Positions 5,322 through 12,010 of a stretch of 13,102 nucleotides of DNA are shown here, piece by piece. A program made the position numbers and the translations under genes. How positions within the stretch are numbered: the first letter of the stretch is position 1; each line of letters opens with the position of its first letter. Below the pieces are notes generated by a model. The model saw only the letters and a list, made by a program, of their open reading frames with translations, had not been told where the DNA came from and made no database searches. This DNA comes from Thermoanaerobaculales bacterium (lineage in GTDB: Bacteria; Acidobacteriota; Thermoanaerobaculia; Thermoanaerobaculales; Sulfomarinibacteraceae): contig JAOZPW010000055.1 in NCBI GenBank assembly GCA_029932545.1, positions 2,993 to 16,094 of the forward strand. The letters run 5' to 3'.

Positions 5322-7604
5322 TCAGTACGCCCAGGCTGTCGTGTCACCACTTTCAAACCCGTCGGCAAACAGCTCAGGTTCCAGAGGGGTTCCGCCAGAG
5401 GTGAGGACCTTGACATCGTCGATGTACCAGCCTCGGTATTGGTTTTGGGAAATATCCGTACCAAACCGCCACCGGACGATGACGGTCTGGCCTATAAACG
5501 CCCCGAGGTCAAAAACTGTCGTCTCCCACGCGGTACTGGTCCCGGAATAACCCGGCTGATGGTCCAGGCCATCAACGTCCGAGTCGGGGTAGCTCCCGTC
5601 GGGCGTCATCAGCTGGAAGTTCACGCCATCGACTGAGATCTGGACCTGTCCCCCATCATAACCGCCCTCGGTTTGGTACCAATGAGCGAACTCCAACTGT
5701 GCGGATTCCAGATCGGCGGCCAGATTGATCGGCGGCGAATCCAGAGTCCAAATGGCATTATCCTGCCCGTAGTCCCCACCAATCACCGTGCCCCAAACCT
5801 TGGTGCCCGAGGCTGCCCCAGCCTCGGCATCGGCGCCCCACTGCCAGGAACCGGAGCCGGAAAAACCTCCATCACCACTCTCGAAATCCTCATCAAAAGC
5901 GGTTTGGATCGCCGAAAGTACGACATCAAATACCGTGCTGCCGATGCCAACCGTGATCAGTGTTTCAAAGGCGCCGTAGCCGGTTGCCCTGACGGCCAGG
6001 GTGTGCCCGCCATCCCAGACGTTCGGGATCGTGAAGGCGCCGCCCCCATTCGTCATGACAGGATCCAGAGATGTATCGCTTAGCTCAACGGAAGCGCTAC
6101 TGACAGCCGCCCCGGAATCGACATCGGTCACAACGCCTGAAATCGTTCGCGAGACCAACGCCGTCATCTGAATATTCCGCCGGACCGAAGCGCCATCGGT
6201 TGCCACGATACCGTTGACGGTCAGCGTCTCATACCCCTCGGCCGAGAACTCCAGATCCCACGTCCCCGCCTCAATCGGTCTGTGATAGTCGCCAACGTCG
6301 GGATCGGCATAAGCAAAGGTCTTGTAAGTTTCACTGTCGTGGCCCACAACCTTGACGGTTGCGGCCACCGGATCTCCCGAAGCCGCATCGGTAACAATGC
6401 CTCGGATGCCATTCAGCGTCTCTTTCATGAAATCCAGCATGGCCTGGCGGTTGTAGTTCCAGTGGGCTTCAAGATATTGGGTCTCCAGGGTCTTTGAGTC
6501 GGAAAGCTCGATCGTCACCTCACGGCAACCGTGGTAGTAGTTCATGAAATCCTGGCGTCCACCGTCGATGACATACCAGTCACCACCGTTGGTAATCCCA
6601 TTGTTGAAACCATCCATGTAGCCCGCGGGAGCTACCGCATGGACGGCATCGGCATAGACATGGCTGACGGTCTGGTACCACGCGTCATCGGGATGCGGAT
6701 TATTGTCCGGAGAACTCCCGGTCCACACATCCCACGGGTAGTTGACGACCTCGGCGCCGCCGTGAAAATTGGCGGACATCACGAAAGTCTCACTTTCGGC
6801 CAGGTCGATCATCGCCTGGATCTCCGTGTACCAACTGCCGGCGCCAGGGTCATCGCCCGCACTGGGATCGGGAAAGTTCCGGTTGGGGTCGGCGCCGTTG
6901 GAAAGGCTCCTCTGGGAACCGGAGACGTTCGAATCGCCGCCTGCAAAGGTGCCGTCGGGGTTGGCCAATGGGTTGACCCAGATCACCATGTTGTCAACCA
7001 GACCGGAGATTTCGGAATCCGTTGCATAGAGCGAGAGAAGATCGTCGATCAGGCGCAGGGTCAAAACGTAACCGGCGGTCTCGTCACCGTGCATCGTCGC
7101 CGTGTAGAAAAACTCCGGTTCGTCCTCTTCCACCCCGACGTTGTCGGAAATCTTGAGCGCAAGCAACCGGTGGTCGCCGTCCTGAGTTCCACCAACATCC
7201 TGCAAACTACAGAACCCCGGGTAGGTCGTGGCGTAGTAGTTCATCAGTTCGACATACTGACTGTAGGTGGGATAACAATCCCAAGTTACCGGCGGTTCAA
7301 ACGGAGGTCCGTCCGGATCGGTGCACATGGTCAGGGCCTGTGGGTCCCGGTCCTCGGTCACCATCTCGAAGGTGTAACCCTGCCGGCGAAGCTCCTTCAG
7401 ATCTTCCGGGGTCGCCCAACCATAGAGATCAAATCCTCGGGTTTGCTCATCGAGGTTGATGATCCGGCCGACCCGGTCCTGCTCGGCACGGTCCTTGACC
7501 TGCAGATGAACTAGCGTCGGCGGTTCGACCGCCACAGCCACTCCTGCAGTCACCAACACGATGAACAGACCACCTGCAACCACTCTCAGAGCACACAACT
7601 TCAT
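5322..7604 (-). CDS. Exported M14 zinc carboxypeptidase, multidomain
   Basis: A 760-residue secreted metallocarboxypeptidase. The chosen start (ATG at 7604) follows GGGAGG at good spacing and begins a clear signal peptide (cleavage after AVA, residue 25). An upstream in-frame extension of 29 residues lacks these features. A probable prosegment (about 26-105) precedes the M14 catalytic domain (about 105-395). Zinc ligands are H172 and E175 in MHGDE and H281 in NFHGG, substrate-binding N241-R242 lie in DPNRNF, and the catalytic glutamate is E366 in TIELSDSK. The enzyme therefore looks active and most like the M14B group. Two carboxypeptidase-regulatory (transthyretin-like) domains follow at about 399-480 and 486-563. 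A MAM/immune-inhibitor-A-like beta-sandwich (about 570-735) starts EDFESGDGGF and ends GWYIDDVKV. The tail is LFADGFESGDTTAWAY. The probable role is degradation of extracellular peptides from their C-termini. It is the first gene of its strand block and divergent from the DtxR-like regulator. Confidence 0.94.
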   Translation of the reverse strand: MKLCALRVVAGGLFIVLVTAGVAVAVEPPTLVHLQVKDRAEQDRVGRIINLDEQTRGFDLYGWATPEDLKELRRQGYTFEMVTEDRDPQALTMCTDPDGPPFEPPVTWDCYPTYSQYVELMNYYATTYPGFCSLQDVGGTQDGDHRLLALKISDNVGVEEDEPEFFYTATMHGDETAGYVLTLRLIDDLLSLYATDSEISGLVDNMVIWVNPLANPDGTFAGGDSNVSGSQRSLSNGADPNRNFPDPSAGDDPGAGSWYTEIQAMIDLAESETFVMSANFHGGAEVVNYPWDVWTGSSPDNNPHPDDAWYQTVSHVYADAVHAVAPAGYMDGFNNGITNGGDWYVIDGGRQDFMNYYHGCREVTIELSDSKTLETQYLEAHWNYNRQAMLDFMKETLNGIRGIVTDAASGDPVAATVKVVGHDSETYKTFAYADPDVGDYHRPIEAGTWDLEFSAEGYETLTVNGIVATDGASVRRNIQMTALVSRTISGVVTDVDSGAAVSSASVELSDTSLDPVMTNGGGAFTIPNVWDGGHTLAVRATGYGAFETLITVGIGSTVFDVVLSAIQTAFDEDFESGDGGFSGSGSWQWGADAEAGAASGTKVWGTVIGGDYGQDNAIWTLDSPPINLAADLESAQLEFAHWYQTEGGYDGGQVQISVDGVNFQLMTPDGSYPDSDVDGLDHQPGYSGTSTAWETTVFDLGAFIGQTVIVRWRFGTDISQNQYRGWYIDDVKVLTSGGTPLEPELFADGFESGDTTAWAY

Positions 7605-7653
7605 TCGGCCTCCCGGCACGGCAAGGCCCCCCGGCCCCGCCAACGCGACAGGG

Positions 7654-7683
7654 AGTATAGAGCCCGGACCAACCCAACCGCAA
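7654..7683 (-). promoter_or_regulatory. Candidate carboxypeptidase promoter
   Basis: On the minus strand, TATACT (7659-7654) matches 5/6 of the -10 consensus. An imperfect TTGCGG (7683-7678) lies 18 bp upstream as the possible -35. The predicted start near 7647 would give a leader of roughly 43 nt containing the GGGAGG ribosome-binding site. The weak -35 keeps confidence low. Confidence 0.35.
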
Positions 7684-7828
7684 CCGGGCACGACGCAAAT
7701 ACGTGCGCCAGATCACCCCAATTCAGGCGCGTAGCGCCAATCGCCAGGAGTGCGGCCGGATTCCCTCCTCGCACCAATAATCCAAATCATAGATGCAACG
7801 GGCCAATACGGAACGCTCTCCTGGCAGC

Positions 7829-7857
7829 TTGACCTTTCATCCCTCCGGCCGGACAAT
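7829..7857 (+). promoter_or_regulatory. Candidate promoter of the DtxR-like regulator
   Basis: TTGACC (7829-7834) is a 5/6 match to -35. It is followed after 17 bp by GACAAT (7852-7857), a 4/6 match to -10. The start site expected about 7 nt downstream coincides with the A of the ATG at 7864, so the message may be leaderless. No Shine-Dalgarno precedes that ATG, which fits. Confidence 0.45.
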
Positions 7858-7863
7858 AGACTC

Positions 7864-8397
7864 ATGGGTGAATCTCAGAAGATGTGGAAGGCGTTTGAAG
7901 CCAACGAGATTTCTCACTCTGTTGCCCACTACCTGTTGGCGGTGGCCGACCACACCCAAAGCGGCACCTCACCGCGAGCTGCCGACATCGCCCGCACGCT
8001 CGAAGTTTCACGGGCCGCCGTGTCGCTCCAGCTCCGAACGCTCAAGGAGCATTGTCTTGTCGAGGTCTCCGAAAATCATCGAATTCATCTGACCCCCCTC
8101 GGCCAAGACCTCGTCGGAAGGATCACCTCGAAACGGCAAGTCCTCAGGGCGTTCCTCTGTGAAATCCTCGGTGTCGACGAGGCGACCGCGGAGGCCGACG
8201 CCTGCAAGATCGAACATCTGATTTCCGAAGAATCAGGTGCTGCATTGGTCAGGTTCATGACGTTCCTCCGCAACAAAGACACCAACGTCCAGAGCCTCCT
8301 CGAGGATTTCAAAAAGCTGACCGCTGACTGTCCCCCTGGAACAACCTGTGATTTTTGCATCAGCGAGTGCCTGCTCAATTCCGCCCGACGGAATTGA
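7864..8397 (+). CDS. DtxR/MntR-like metal-responsive transcriptional regulator
   Basis: A 177-residue cytoplasmic DNA-binding protein. Residues 16-80 form a winged helix-turn-helix; the SPRAADIARTLEVSRAAVSLQL stretch (36-57) is the recognition unit of the family, followed by a wing ending HLTPLGQDL. Residues 84-135 match the DtxR metal-binding/dimerisation domain. DACKIEH (112-118) aligns with the C-x-x-E-H ligand set of DtxR (C114, E117, H118 here). The classical second-site ligands (His79, Glu83 and His98 of DtxR) appear replaced by R91, R95 and E110. A C-terminal four-cysteine cluster (C156, C162, C165, C169; spacing C-x5-C-x2-C-x3-C) could bind zinc or an Fe-S cluster. No SH3-like third domain is present, as in MntR-size members. 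I chose ATG 7864 from homology and promoter spacing; ATG 7882 is an alternative. The 3' end overlaps the convergent DUF3187-like gene by 23 nt. Effector metal and targets are unknown. Confidence 0.85.
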   Translation: MGESQKMWKAFEANEISHSVAHYLLAVADHTQSGTSPRAADIARTLEVSRAAVSLQLRTLKEHCLVEVSENHRIHLTPLGQDLVGRITSKRQVLRAFLCEILGVDEATAEADACKIEHLISEESGAALVRFMTFLRNKDTNVQSLLEDFKKLTADCPPGTTCDFCISECLLNSARRN

Positions 8398-8400
8398 GCA
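8372..8400. terminator. Bidirectional stem-loop spanning two convergent stop codons
   Basis: A perfect 12-bp inverted repeat, TGCTCAATTCCG (8372-8383) and CGGAATTGAGCA (8389-8400), with a 5-nt CCCGA loop. It contains the stop codons and last sense codons of both convergent genes: CGG-AAT-TGA on each strand, so both proteins end in Arg-Asn. No U-tract follows on either side. It probably marks the 3' end of both transcripts, by pausing, RNase blocking or factor-assisted termination. Confidence 0.6.
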
Positions 8401-9466
8401 CGTAGCACAGTCCCAGGTGGAATCCGATATCGGGAGTGTTTTGGAAGTTGACCAGGTTTTCGGTTAATGCGGCACTAACGATCATTGGTCCGGTTCGAAA
8501 GCGCACACCGAAGCTCATCTGATATTCGACAGTGGACAGTTCCGATCGCGTTTCATCGGAAAAAATACTCCCTGACACCAAACCCTGGACCACGGCGGTC
8601 ACCCTCGAAGACAACCGGTGACTGTAGGCAACGGTCAGGCTGGGGATGTCCGCCGGGCTGAAATCGGCCAGGTCAAAATTTCCAAGCCACACGTACGAAG
8701 CGCTGAGATACAAACCACCACGACGCCAATGCCGTTCAAGCATGAACTGGATTCCAAAGTCCGTGTGCCCGTTTGACAAGAACGCTTTCTCGTCGGCAAC
8801 CGCCGGTTTGACGGCCCATTCCATGGCAGCCGTCCAAGGCCCGTCGAAAAACGGCAGCGAGTGTCGAAGACCTATTGTTGGGTCACCAAATCCATCTCTC
8901 GGAGCATCGGCCATTGAGAAAACACCATCCCCAAACCTCATCAACACCTGATACTGGTCACGGGCAACCAGATCACGACCGGCCTGACCTATGCCGAAGG
9001 TGTCGTGAAATTCCATGATTGCGTGATCGAGAGAACCGCCGCCGAAGGTGAAGTAGGGCATCTCACCGAAGATCTGAATCCGGTCGGTCAGACCGAAGTG
9101 AACTCCGAGAGTCAAGAGTCCAATCTCACCATCGAAATAGAAGACATCGCCTGAGGCACGGTCCAGTATGCCTTGAAAATCCTCCGGCGATAGCGGAGTC
9201 GGCACCTCACGGTCCTTCAAATAGCGTTCCACCGAGTCACTCATCAAGAAGATATTCGCCAGTGAATAGTGGCTCTCGAACCCCCACCGTCCTTTACCGA
9301 TCAGCGAGGCCGAGGAAGGCATGAATCCCAACGTCAGAACCGCAGGAGGTGTCATGTCCCGGATCCGCAAGGGCCCAGGAGGCCCACAGGCTTCTTGGCC
9401 GCTCAGAAACGACGGGGCCAGCAGCAATGTCCAGACGAGGACGCTGACTACTCGCCCGATCTTCAT
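8375..9466 (-). CDS. DUF3187-like outer-membrane beta-barrel protein
   Basis: A 363-residue protein with a signal peptide (hydrophobic about 7-21, cleavage near LSG). The mature sequence is a series of amphipathic strands with many aromatic and glycine residues. The central block, GGGSLDHAIMEFHDTFGI (142-159), then GRDLVARDQYQVLMRFGDG (163-181) and GFGDPTIGLRHSLPF (192-206), matches my recollection of the DUF3187 family, whose members are uncharacterised Gram-negative outer-membrane proteins. The C-terminus (GFHLGLCYVL) ends in a strand-like segment followed by the palindrome-encoded residues. It starts 21 nt after the last gene of the ferredoxin-MinD/NifX operon on the same strand, so it may be read from that promoter, and overlaps the DtxR-like gene tail to tail. 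A weak AGGG precedes the ATG. Transported substrate, if any, is unknown. A generic barrel of another family is the main alternative. Confidence 0.7.
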   Translation of the reverse strand: MKIGRVVSVLVWTLLLAPSFLSGQEACGPPGPLRIRDMTPPAVLTLGFMPSSASLIGKGRWGFESHYSLANIFLMSDSVERYLKDREVPTPLSPEDFQGILDRASGDVFYFDGEIGLLTLGVHFGLTDRIQIFGEMPYFTFGGGSLDHAIMEFHDTFGIGQAGRDLVARDQYQVLMRFGDGVFSMADAPRDGFGDPTIGLRHSLPFFDGPWTAAMEWAVKPAVADEKAFLSNGHTDFGIQFMLERHWRRGGLYLSASYVWLGNFDLADFSPADIPSLTVAYSHRLSSRVTAVVQGLVSGSIFSDETRSELSTVEYQMSFGVRFRTGPMIVSAALTENLVNFQNTPDIGFHLGLCYVLNSVGRN

Positions 9467-9487
9467 CGCCCTAGCCCGTCCGGGCCT

Positions 9488-9862
9488 CTAGCGACAGTGG
9501 TGCCCCGCCCCATGGTCACTCTCCGAATGATCACAACTGGAGTCACCGGTCTGCAAATTGTCGGCCAGGAATGCTACGGCGGCCTCCCTGGGCGAAACAC
9601 TGGGTGCACCAAGCACCACCTGGATTCCCCGCTGTTCAAAGAGCTGAATCGCCCTGGGCCCCATGCCGCCGGTGATGACGACCGAACCGCCTACCTCGGC
9701 GATCCAGGCCGGCAGAACGCCCGGCTCATGCGCTGGGGGAATCTCGGTTCTCTCGGCCGAGATTTCACCATTCTCGGCATCGATGTCGAAGAATGTGTAG
9801 GTTTGGCACCGGCCGAAATGTTGACTGAGTAGATTTCCGTTGGTCGGAATGGCGATGATCAT
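9488..9862 (-). CDS. NifX/MTH1175-like dinitrogenase cofactor-family protein with Cys/His tail
   Basis: A 124-residue single-domain protein of the dinitrogenase iron-molybdenum cofactor biosynthesis fold (NifX/NifB C-terminal/MTH1175/orange protein family), which binds metal-sulfur clusters or carries them between partners. MIIAIPTNGNLLSQHFGRCQTYTFFDID (1-28) is the typical first strand-loop-strand with H15 and C19. GGSVVITGGMGPRAIQLFEQRGIQVV (58-83) is the family's ITGGMGP block. The tail is unusual: CDHSESDHGAGHHCR (110-124) carries two cysteines and four histidines, a likely metal-binding appendage. Its ATG overlaps the stop of the upstream MinD/ferredoxin gene (ATGA, 9859-9862). It is the last gene of the coupled five-gene operon. 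No evidence of nitrogenase genes is present, so a nitrogen-fixation role should not be assumed. Confidence 0.9.
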   Translation of the reverse strand: MIIAIPTNGNLLSQHFGRCQTYTFFDIDAENGEISAERTEIPPAHEPGVLPAWIAEVGGSVVITGGMGPRAIQLFEQRGIQVVLGAPSVSPREAAVAFLADNLQTGDSSCDHSESDHGAGHHCR

Positions 9863-10809
9863 GCACGAGCCTCCTGTTGATGGTGAGACGGTATTGTCTC
9901 GCCCGTGACTCCTGTGTTTTCGGCAAGGACCCTACGGAGCCTTTTGTATATGTGACGAAGGGCCTTGCCAACCTCAGTGGTTGCGTCAATCGGCACGACG
10001 CCCTCCCGCTGAGCCTTGGGTACGGCCTCGTCATATGGAATCGTACCAAGGACCTCGACCCCTTGAGCCTCAAGCTCTACAGTCAACGAGACTACCAGAT
10101 CCGGGTTGAGATCGGCCTTGTTGATGACGACCGCTGCAGGAATATTGAAGTGTTTGGTCAGCGCGAGAACTCGGTGCAAATCAGAGATACCCGGGGGTGT
10201 TGGTTCGGTAACCAGGAGGACCAGATCAACCCCTGTGACCGCAGAGATCACCGGGCATCCGGTTCCCGGGGGACCATCGATCAGCAGTATCTCCGCCTCG
10301 GTCTGACGTGCCTCGTCGGCCGCGACCTTTCGGACCTGGGTCACCAGGCGTCCCGAATTCTCACCTCCGACACCCAGCCGCGCAAAGGCCAACGGCCCGA
10401 CCTCACACGAAGACAGTGTGTAATCACCCGTAACGTCGTCGTGCATTGAAAAGGCCTGACTGGGACATACCAGCGTGCACACGGCGCAGCCTTCACAGCT
10501 CAACCGATCGACTTCGACGACGGGAAATATCTCCCCGTCGACCATCGACAACGCACCGTATCGACAGGAGTCCACACACAGACCGCACCCGGTGCACGCA
10601 TCCGGATCGACAACCGCCAACTGCCCGCCGACGAAAGGAACAGCCGGCACGTCGGCAGGATGGAACAACAGCGCGAGATTGGCTGCGTCGACGTCGGTGT
10701 CACCTACCACGATGCGGCGTCCCTCTTCGTGCGCCAATGTGGCGAGAGATGCGGTGACGGTGGTCTTCCCGGTTCCGCCCTTCCCACTGATGACTGTGAT
10801 GGTCTTCAT
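9859..10809 (-). CDS. MinD/Mrp-type ATPase with inserted ferredoxin domain (second copy)
   Basis: A 316-residue cytoplasmic P-loop ATPase of the MinD/Mrp/Nbp35 class. A deviant Walker A, GKGGTGKTT (9-17) with the signature lysine K10, is followed by GDTDVDAANL (36-45). A bacterial ferredoxin module is inserted at about 65-120, with two C-x2-C-x2-C-x3-C clusters (C72, C75, C78, C82 and C105, C108, C111, C115), predicted to hold two [4Fe-4S] clusters. The Walker B/switch region is LLIDGPPGTGCP (175-186), then LLVTEPTPPGISDL (198-211) and VVINKADLN (227-235). It starts at an ATG overlapping the stop of its paralogue (10806-10809) with GAGAGGG upstream. Paired ferredoxin-MinD proteins next to MTH1175-like proteins are characteristic of anaerobes and of the orange-protein complex. 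They presumably couple ATP hydrolysis to cluster handling, but the exact function is unproven. Confidence 0.92.
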   Translation of the reverse strand: MKTITVISGKGGTGKTTVTASLATLAHEEGRRIVVGDTDVDAANLALLFHPADVPAVPFVGGQLAVVDPDACTGCGLCVDSCRYGALSMVDGEIFPVVEVDRLSCEGCAVCTLVCPSQAFSMHDDVTGDYTLSSCEVGPLAFARLGVGGENSGRLVTQVRKVAADEARQTEAEILLIDGPPGTGCPVISAVTGVDLVLLVTEPTPPGISDLHRVLALTKHFNIPAAVVINKADLNPDLVVSLTVELEAQGVEVLGTIPYDEAVPKAQREGVVPIDATTEVGKALRHIYKRLRRVLAENTGVTGETIPSHHQQEARA

Positions 10810-11651
10810 GCGGCCCTCTCCCGGATGGTACGAACCAGGGCGGCTCTCAAATCCAAGAGGTGCTGCCGAAGCTCGGGGGCAGATTCAATCAACGGCCGGG
10901 ACCGGGCATAGCCCTTGGCCACTGCCAAAAGGTGGGGAATTTCGAGCACGACGGGAATCGCCTCGCGGGCGGCGTATTGATGGACTTCCCCGGCGCCCCA
11001 GTCCGCCCTGTTGACCAGGATAGCTGCAGGCCGGTTGATCGCCTTGAGAGCCTCTACGGCCAGCGTCAGATCGTGCAGACCGAACGGCGTCGGTTCGGTA
11101 ACCAACAACACGATATCCGCTTCCTTGGCCACTTCAACCATCGAACAGTTGGTGCCCGGCGGCGAGTCTATAATGACGTCACCCTGGTCACCAGCCTGTT
11201 TGAGAACATCTTCGATGACGGGGATGGGATGAGCTTCCCCTGCATCCAGTTCTCCCTGGACAAACCGGATAGCACCGGCATGACCGAAACGCACCTCTCC
11301 GATTCGCCGATCGACTTCATAGATGGCTCGTGTCGGACAAACCAGGGTGCAACCGCCACAGGCATGACAGAGCTGGTCAAAGATCATCCACTTGCCCGGC
11401 ACCACGGCCAGCGCGTGGGACCGACAAAAATCTGCGCACGCGCCGCAGTAAGTGCAGTCCTCTTCGCGCAGACGGGGTACCGGTACGGTAACCTCGGCGC
11501 TCCGCTCGATCTCGGGATGCAGCAACAGGTGGGCGTTGGGGCCCTCGACGTCACAATCGAGAAAGGAGCACTCCCCCCATGCCAGGGCCAACGAGGTCGC
11601 GACCGTTGTCTTGCCGGTGCCGCCCTTTCCGCTGGCGACAGCGACCCTCAT
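10806..11651 (-). CDS. MinD/Mrp-type ATPase with inserted ferredoxin domain (first copy)
   Basis: A 281-residue paralogue of the next gene. The deviant Walker A is GKGGTGKTT (9-17) and DCDVEGPNAHLLL (32-44) follows. The ferredoxin insert (about 60-110) carries C66, C69, C72, C76 and C95, C98, C101, C105, and the Walker B/switch is DVIIDSPPGTNC (158-169), then LLVTEPTPFGLHDL (182-195). It is about 35 residues shorter than its partner, mostly in the linker after the ferredoxin and at the C-terminus. I start it at ATG 11651, which makes an ATGA overlap with the upstream NifX-like gene as at the other three junctions. A TTG three codons earlier is also in frame but less likely. The two ATPases probably form a heterodimer, since MinD-class ATPases dimerise through nucleotide; this is inference. 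Confidence 0.92.
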   Translation of the reverse strand: MRVAVASGKGGTGKTTVATSLALAWGECSFLDCDVEGPNAHLLLHPEIERSAEVTVPVPRLREEDCTYCGACADFCRSHALAVVPGKWMIFDQLCHACGGCTLVCPTRAIYEVDRRIGEVRFGHAGAIRFVQGELDAGEAHPIPVIEDVLKQAGDQGDVIIDSPPGTNCSMVEVAKEADIVLLVTEPTPFGLHDLTLAVEALKAINRPAAILVNRADWGAGEVHQYAAREAIPVVLEIPHLLAVAKGYARSRPLIESAPELRQHLLDLRAALVRTIRERAA

Positions 11652-12010
11652 CCCGCCCAACCGGCAGAAGAATCTGAGTTTTCCATCTCCTCGAGTTTGC
11701 CGGCTTTCCAGGCATCGACCGCCTCGGCAACCGTTCCGCCACCGATACCGAAGACCTTGACTTTGGCAGCCGCCAACACCTCGAATGCCTTGGGTCCACA
11801 GTGCGCGGTCAACAAGATTTCGGCCCCCAAACGAGAGACTGTCTGAGCAGCCTGGGTCCCGGCGCCATGTCCGGCGGAAACGGCCTCGTTGGCAGTCGTC
11901 TCGGCCTCGCCGGTCTCGCTGTCAACAATGACTATGAAGGGCGCCCGGGCAAAGCGTGAATCCATCGGGGCATCGAGCCCTTCGGAGGATGCGGTGACAC
12001 AGATTTTCAT
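11648..12010 (-). CDS. NifX/MTH1175-like dinitrogenase cofactor-family protein
   Basis: A 120-residue cytoplasmic protein of the NifX/MTH1175/orange-protein family. MKICVTASSEGLDAPMDSRF (1-20) followed by ARAPFIVIVDSETG is the conserved 'DSRFGRAPYF-VD' opening. GHGAGTQAAQTV (48-59) and AEILLTAHCGPKAFEVL (63-79) are the family's second block, with H70-C71 in the loop where paralogues have 'TGxxGP'. The C-terminal helix (94-110) is followed by a short polar tail. In characterised relatives this fold carries Fe-Mo precursors or a Mo-Cu-S cluster; which metal is bound here cannot be told from sequence. It is coupled by ATGA overlaps upstream to DUF5320 (12007-12010) and downstream to the first ferredoxin-MinD gene (11648-11651). 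It lacks the Cys/His tail of its paralogue at the end of the operon. Confidence 0.9.
   Translation of the reverse strand: MKICVTASSEGLDAPMDSRFARAPFIVIVDSETGEAETTANEAVSAGHGAGTQAAQTVSRLGAEILLTAHCGPKAFEVLAAAKVKVFGIGGGTVAEAVDAWKAGKLEEMENSDSSAGWAG

Larger units (their letters stand above)
7605..7863. other. Divergent intergenic region
   Basis: A 259-nt region between the minus-strand carboxypeptidase and the plus-strand DtxR-like regulator. An open frame extends the regulator upstream to a GTG at 7750, but its AGGAG abuts the GTG and the added 38 residues do not look like DtxR sequence, so I treat this as non-coding. Both predicted promoters are listed separately. No clear operator palindrome was found. 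Confidence 0.55.

Noticed and set aside
6531..7514. Open frame of 327 codons on the plus strand
   Set aside because: It is antisense to the M14 catalytic domain, whose zinc and catalytic residues are all in the minus-strand frame. No Shine-Dalgarno or recognisable domain is present.
7605..7691. 29-residue N-terminal extension of the carboxypeptidase
   Set aside because: It would precede a clear signal peptide and a good GGGAGG-spaced ATG at 7604, and would bury the predicted promoter in coding sequence.
9473..9485. GCCCG-TC-CGGGC inverted repeat as a terminator between the NifX-like and barrel genes
   Set aside because: The 2-nt loop is sterically impossible without opening the stem, and there is no U-tract.
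10860..11846. Open frame of 328 codons on the plus strand
   Set aside because: It runs antisense to the first ferredoxin-MinD gene and its NifX-like neighbour, both with unmistakable motifs. High GC produces such long shadow frames.
9488..12010. Nitrogenase gene cluster
   Set aside because: The NifX-like fold is shared by many non-nitrogenase proteins. No nifHDK, nifB or nifEN is present, and the ferredoxin-MinD neighbours point to the ORP-type system instead.
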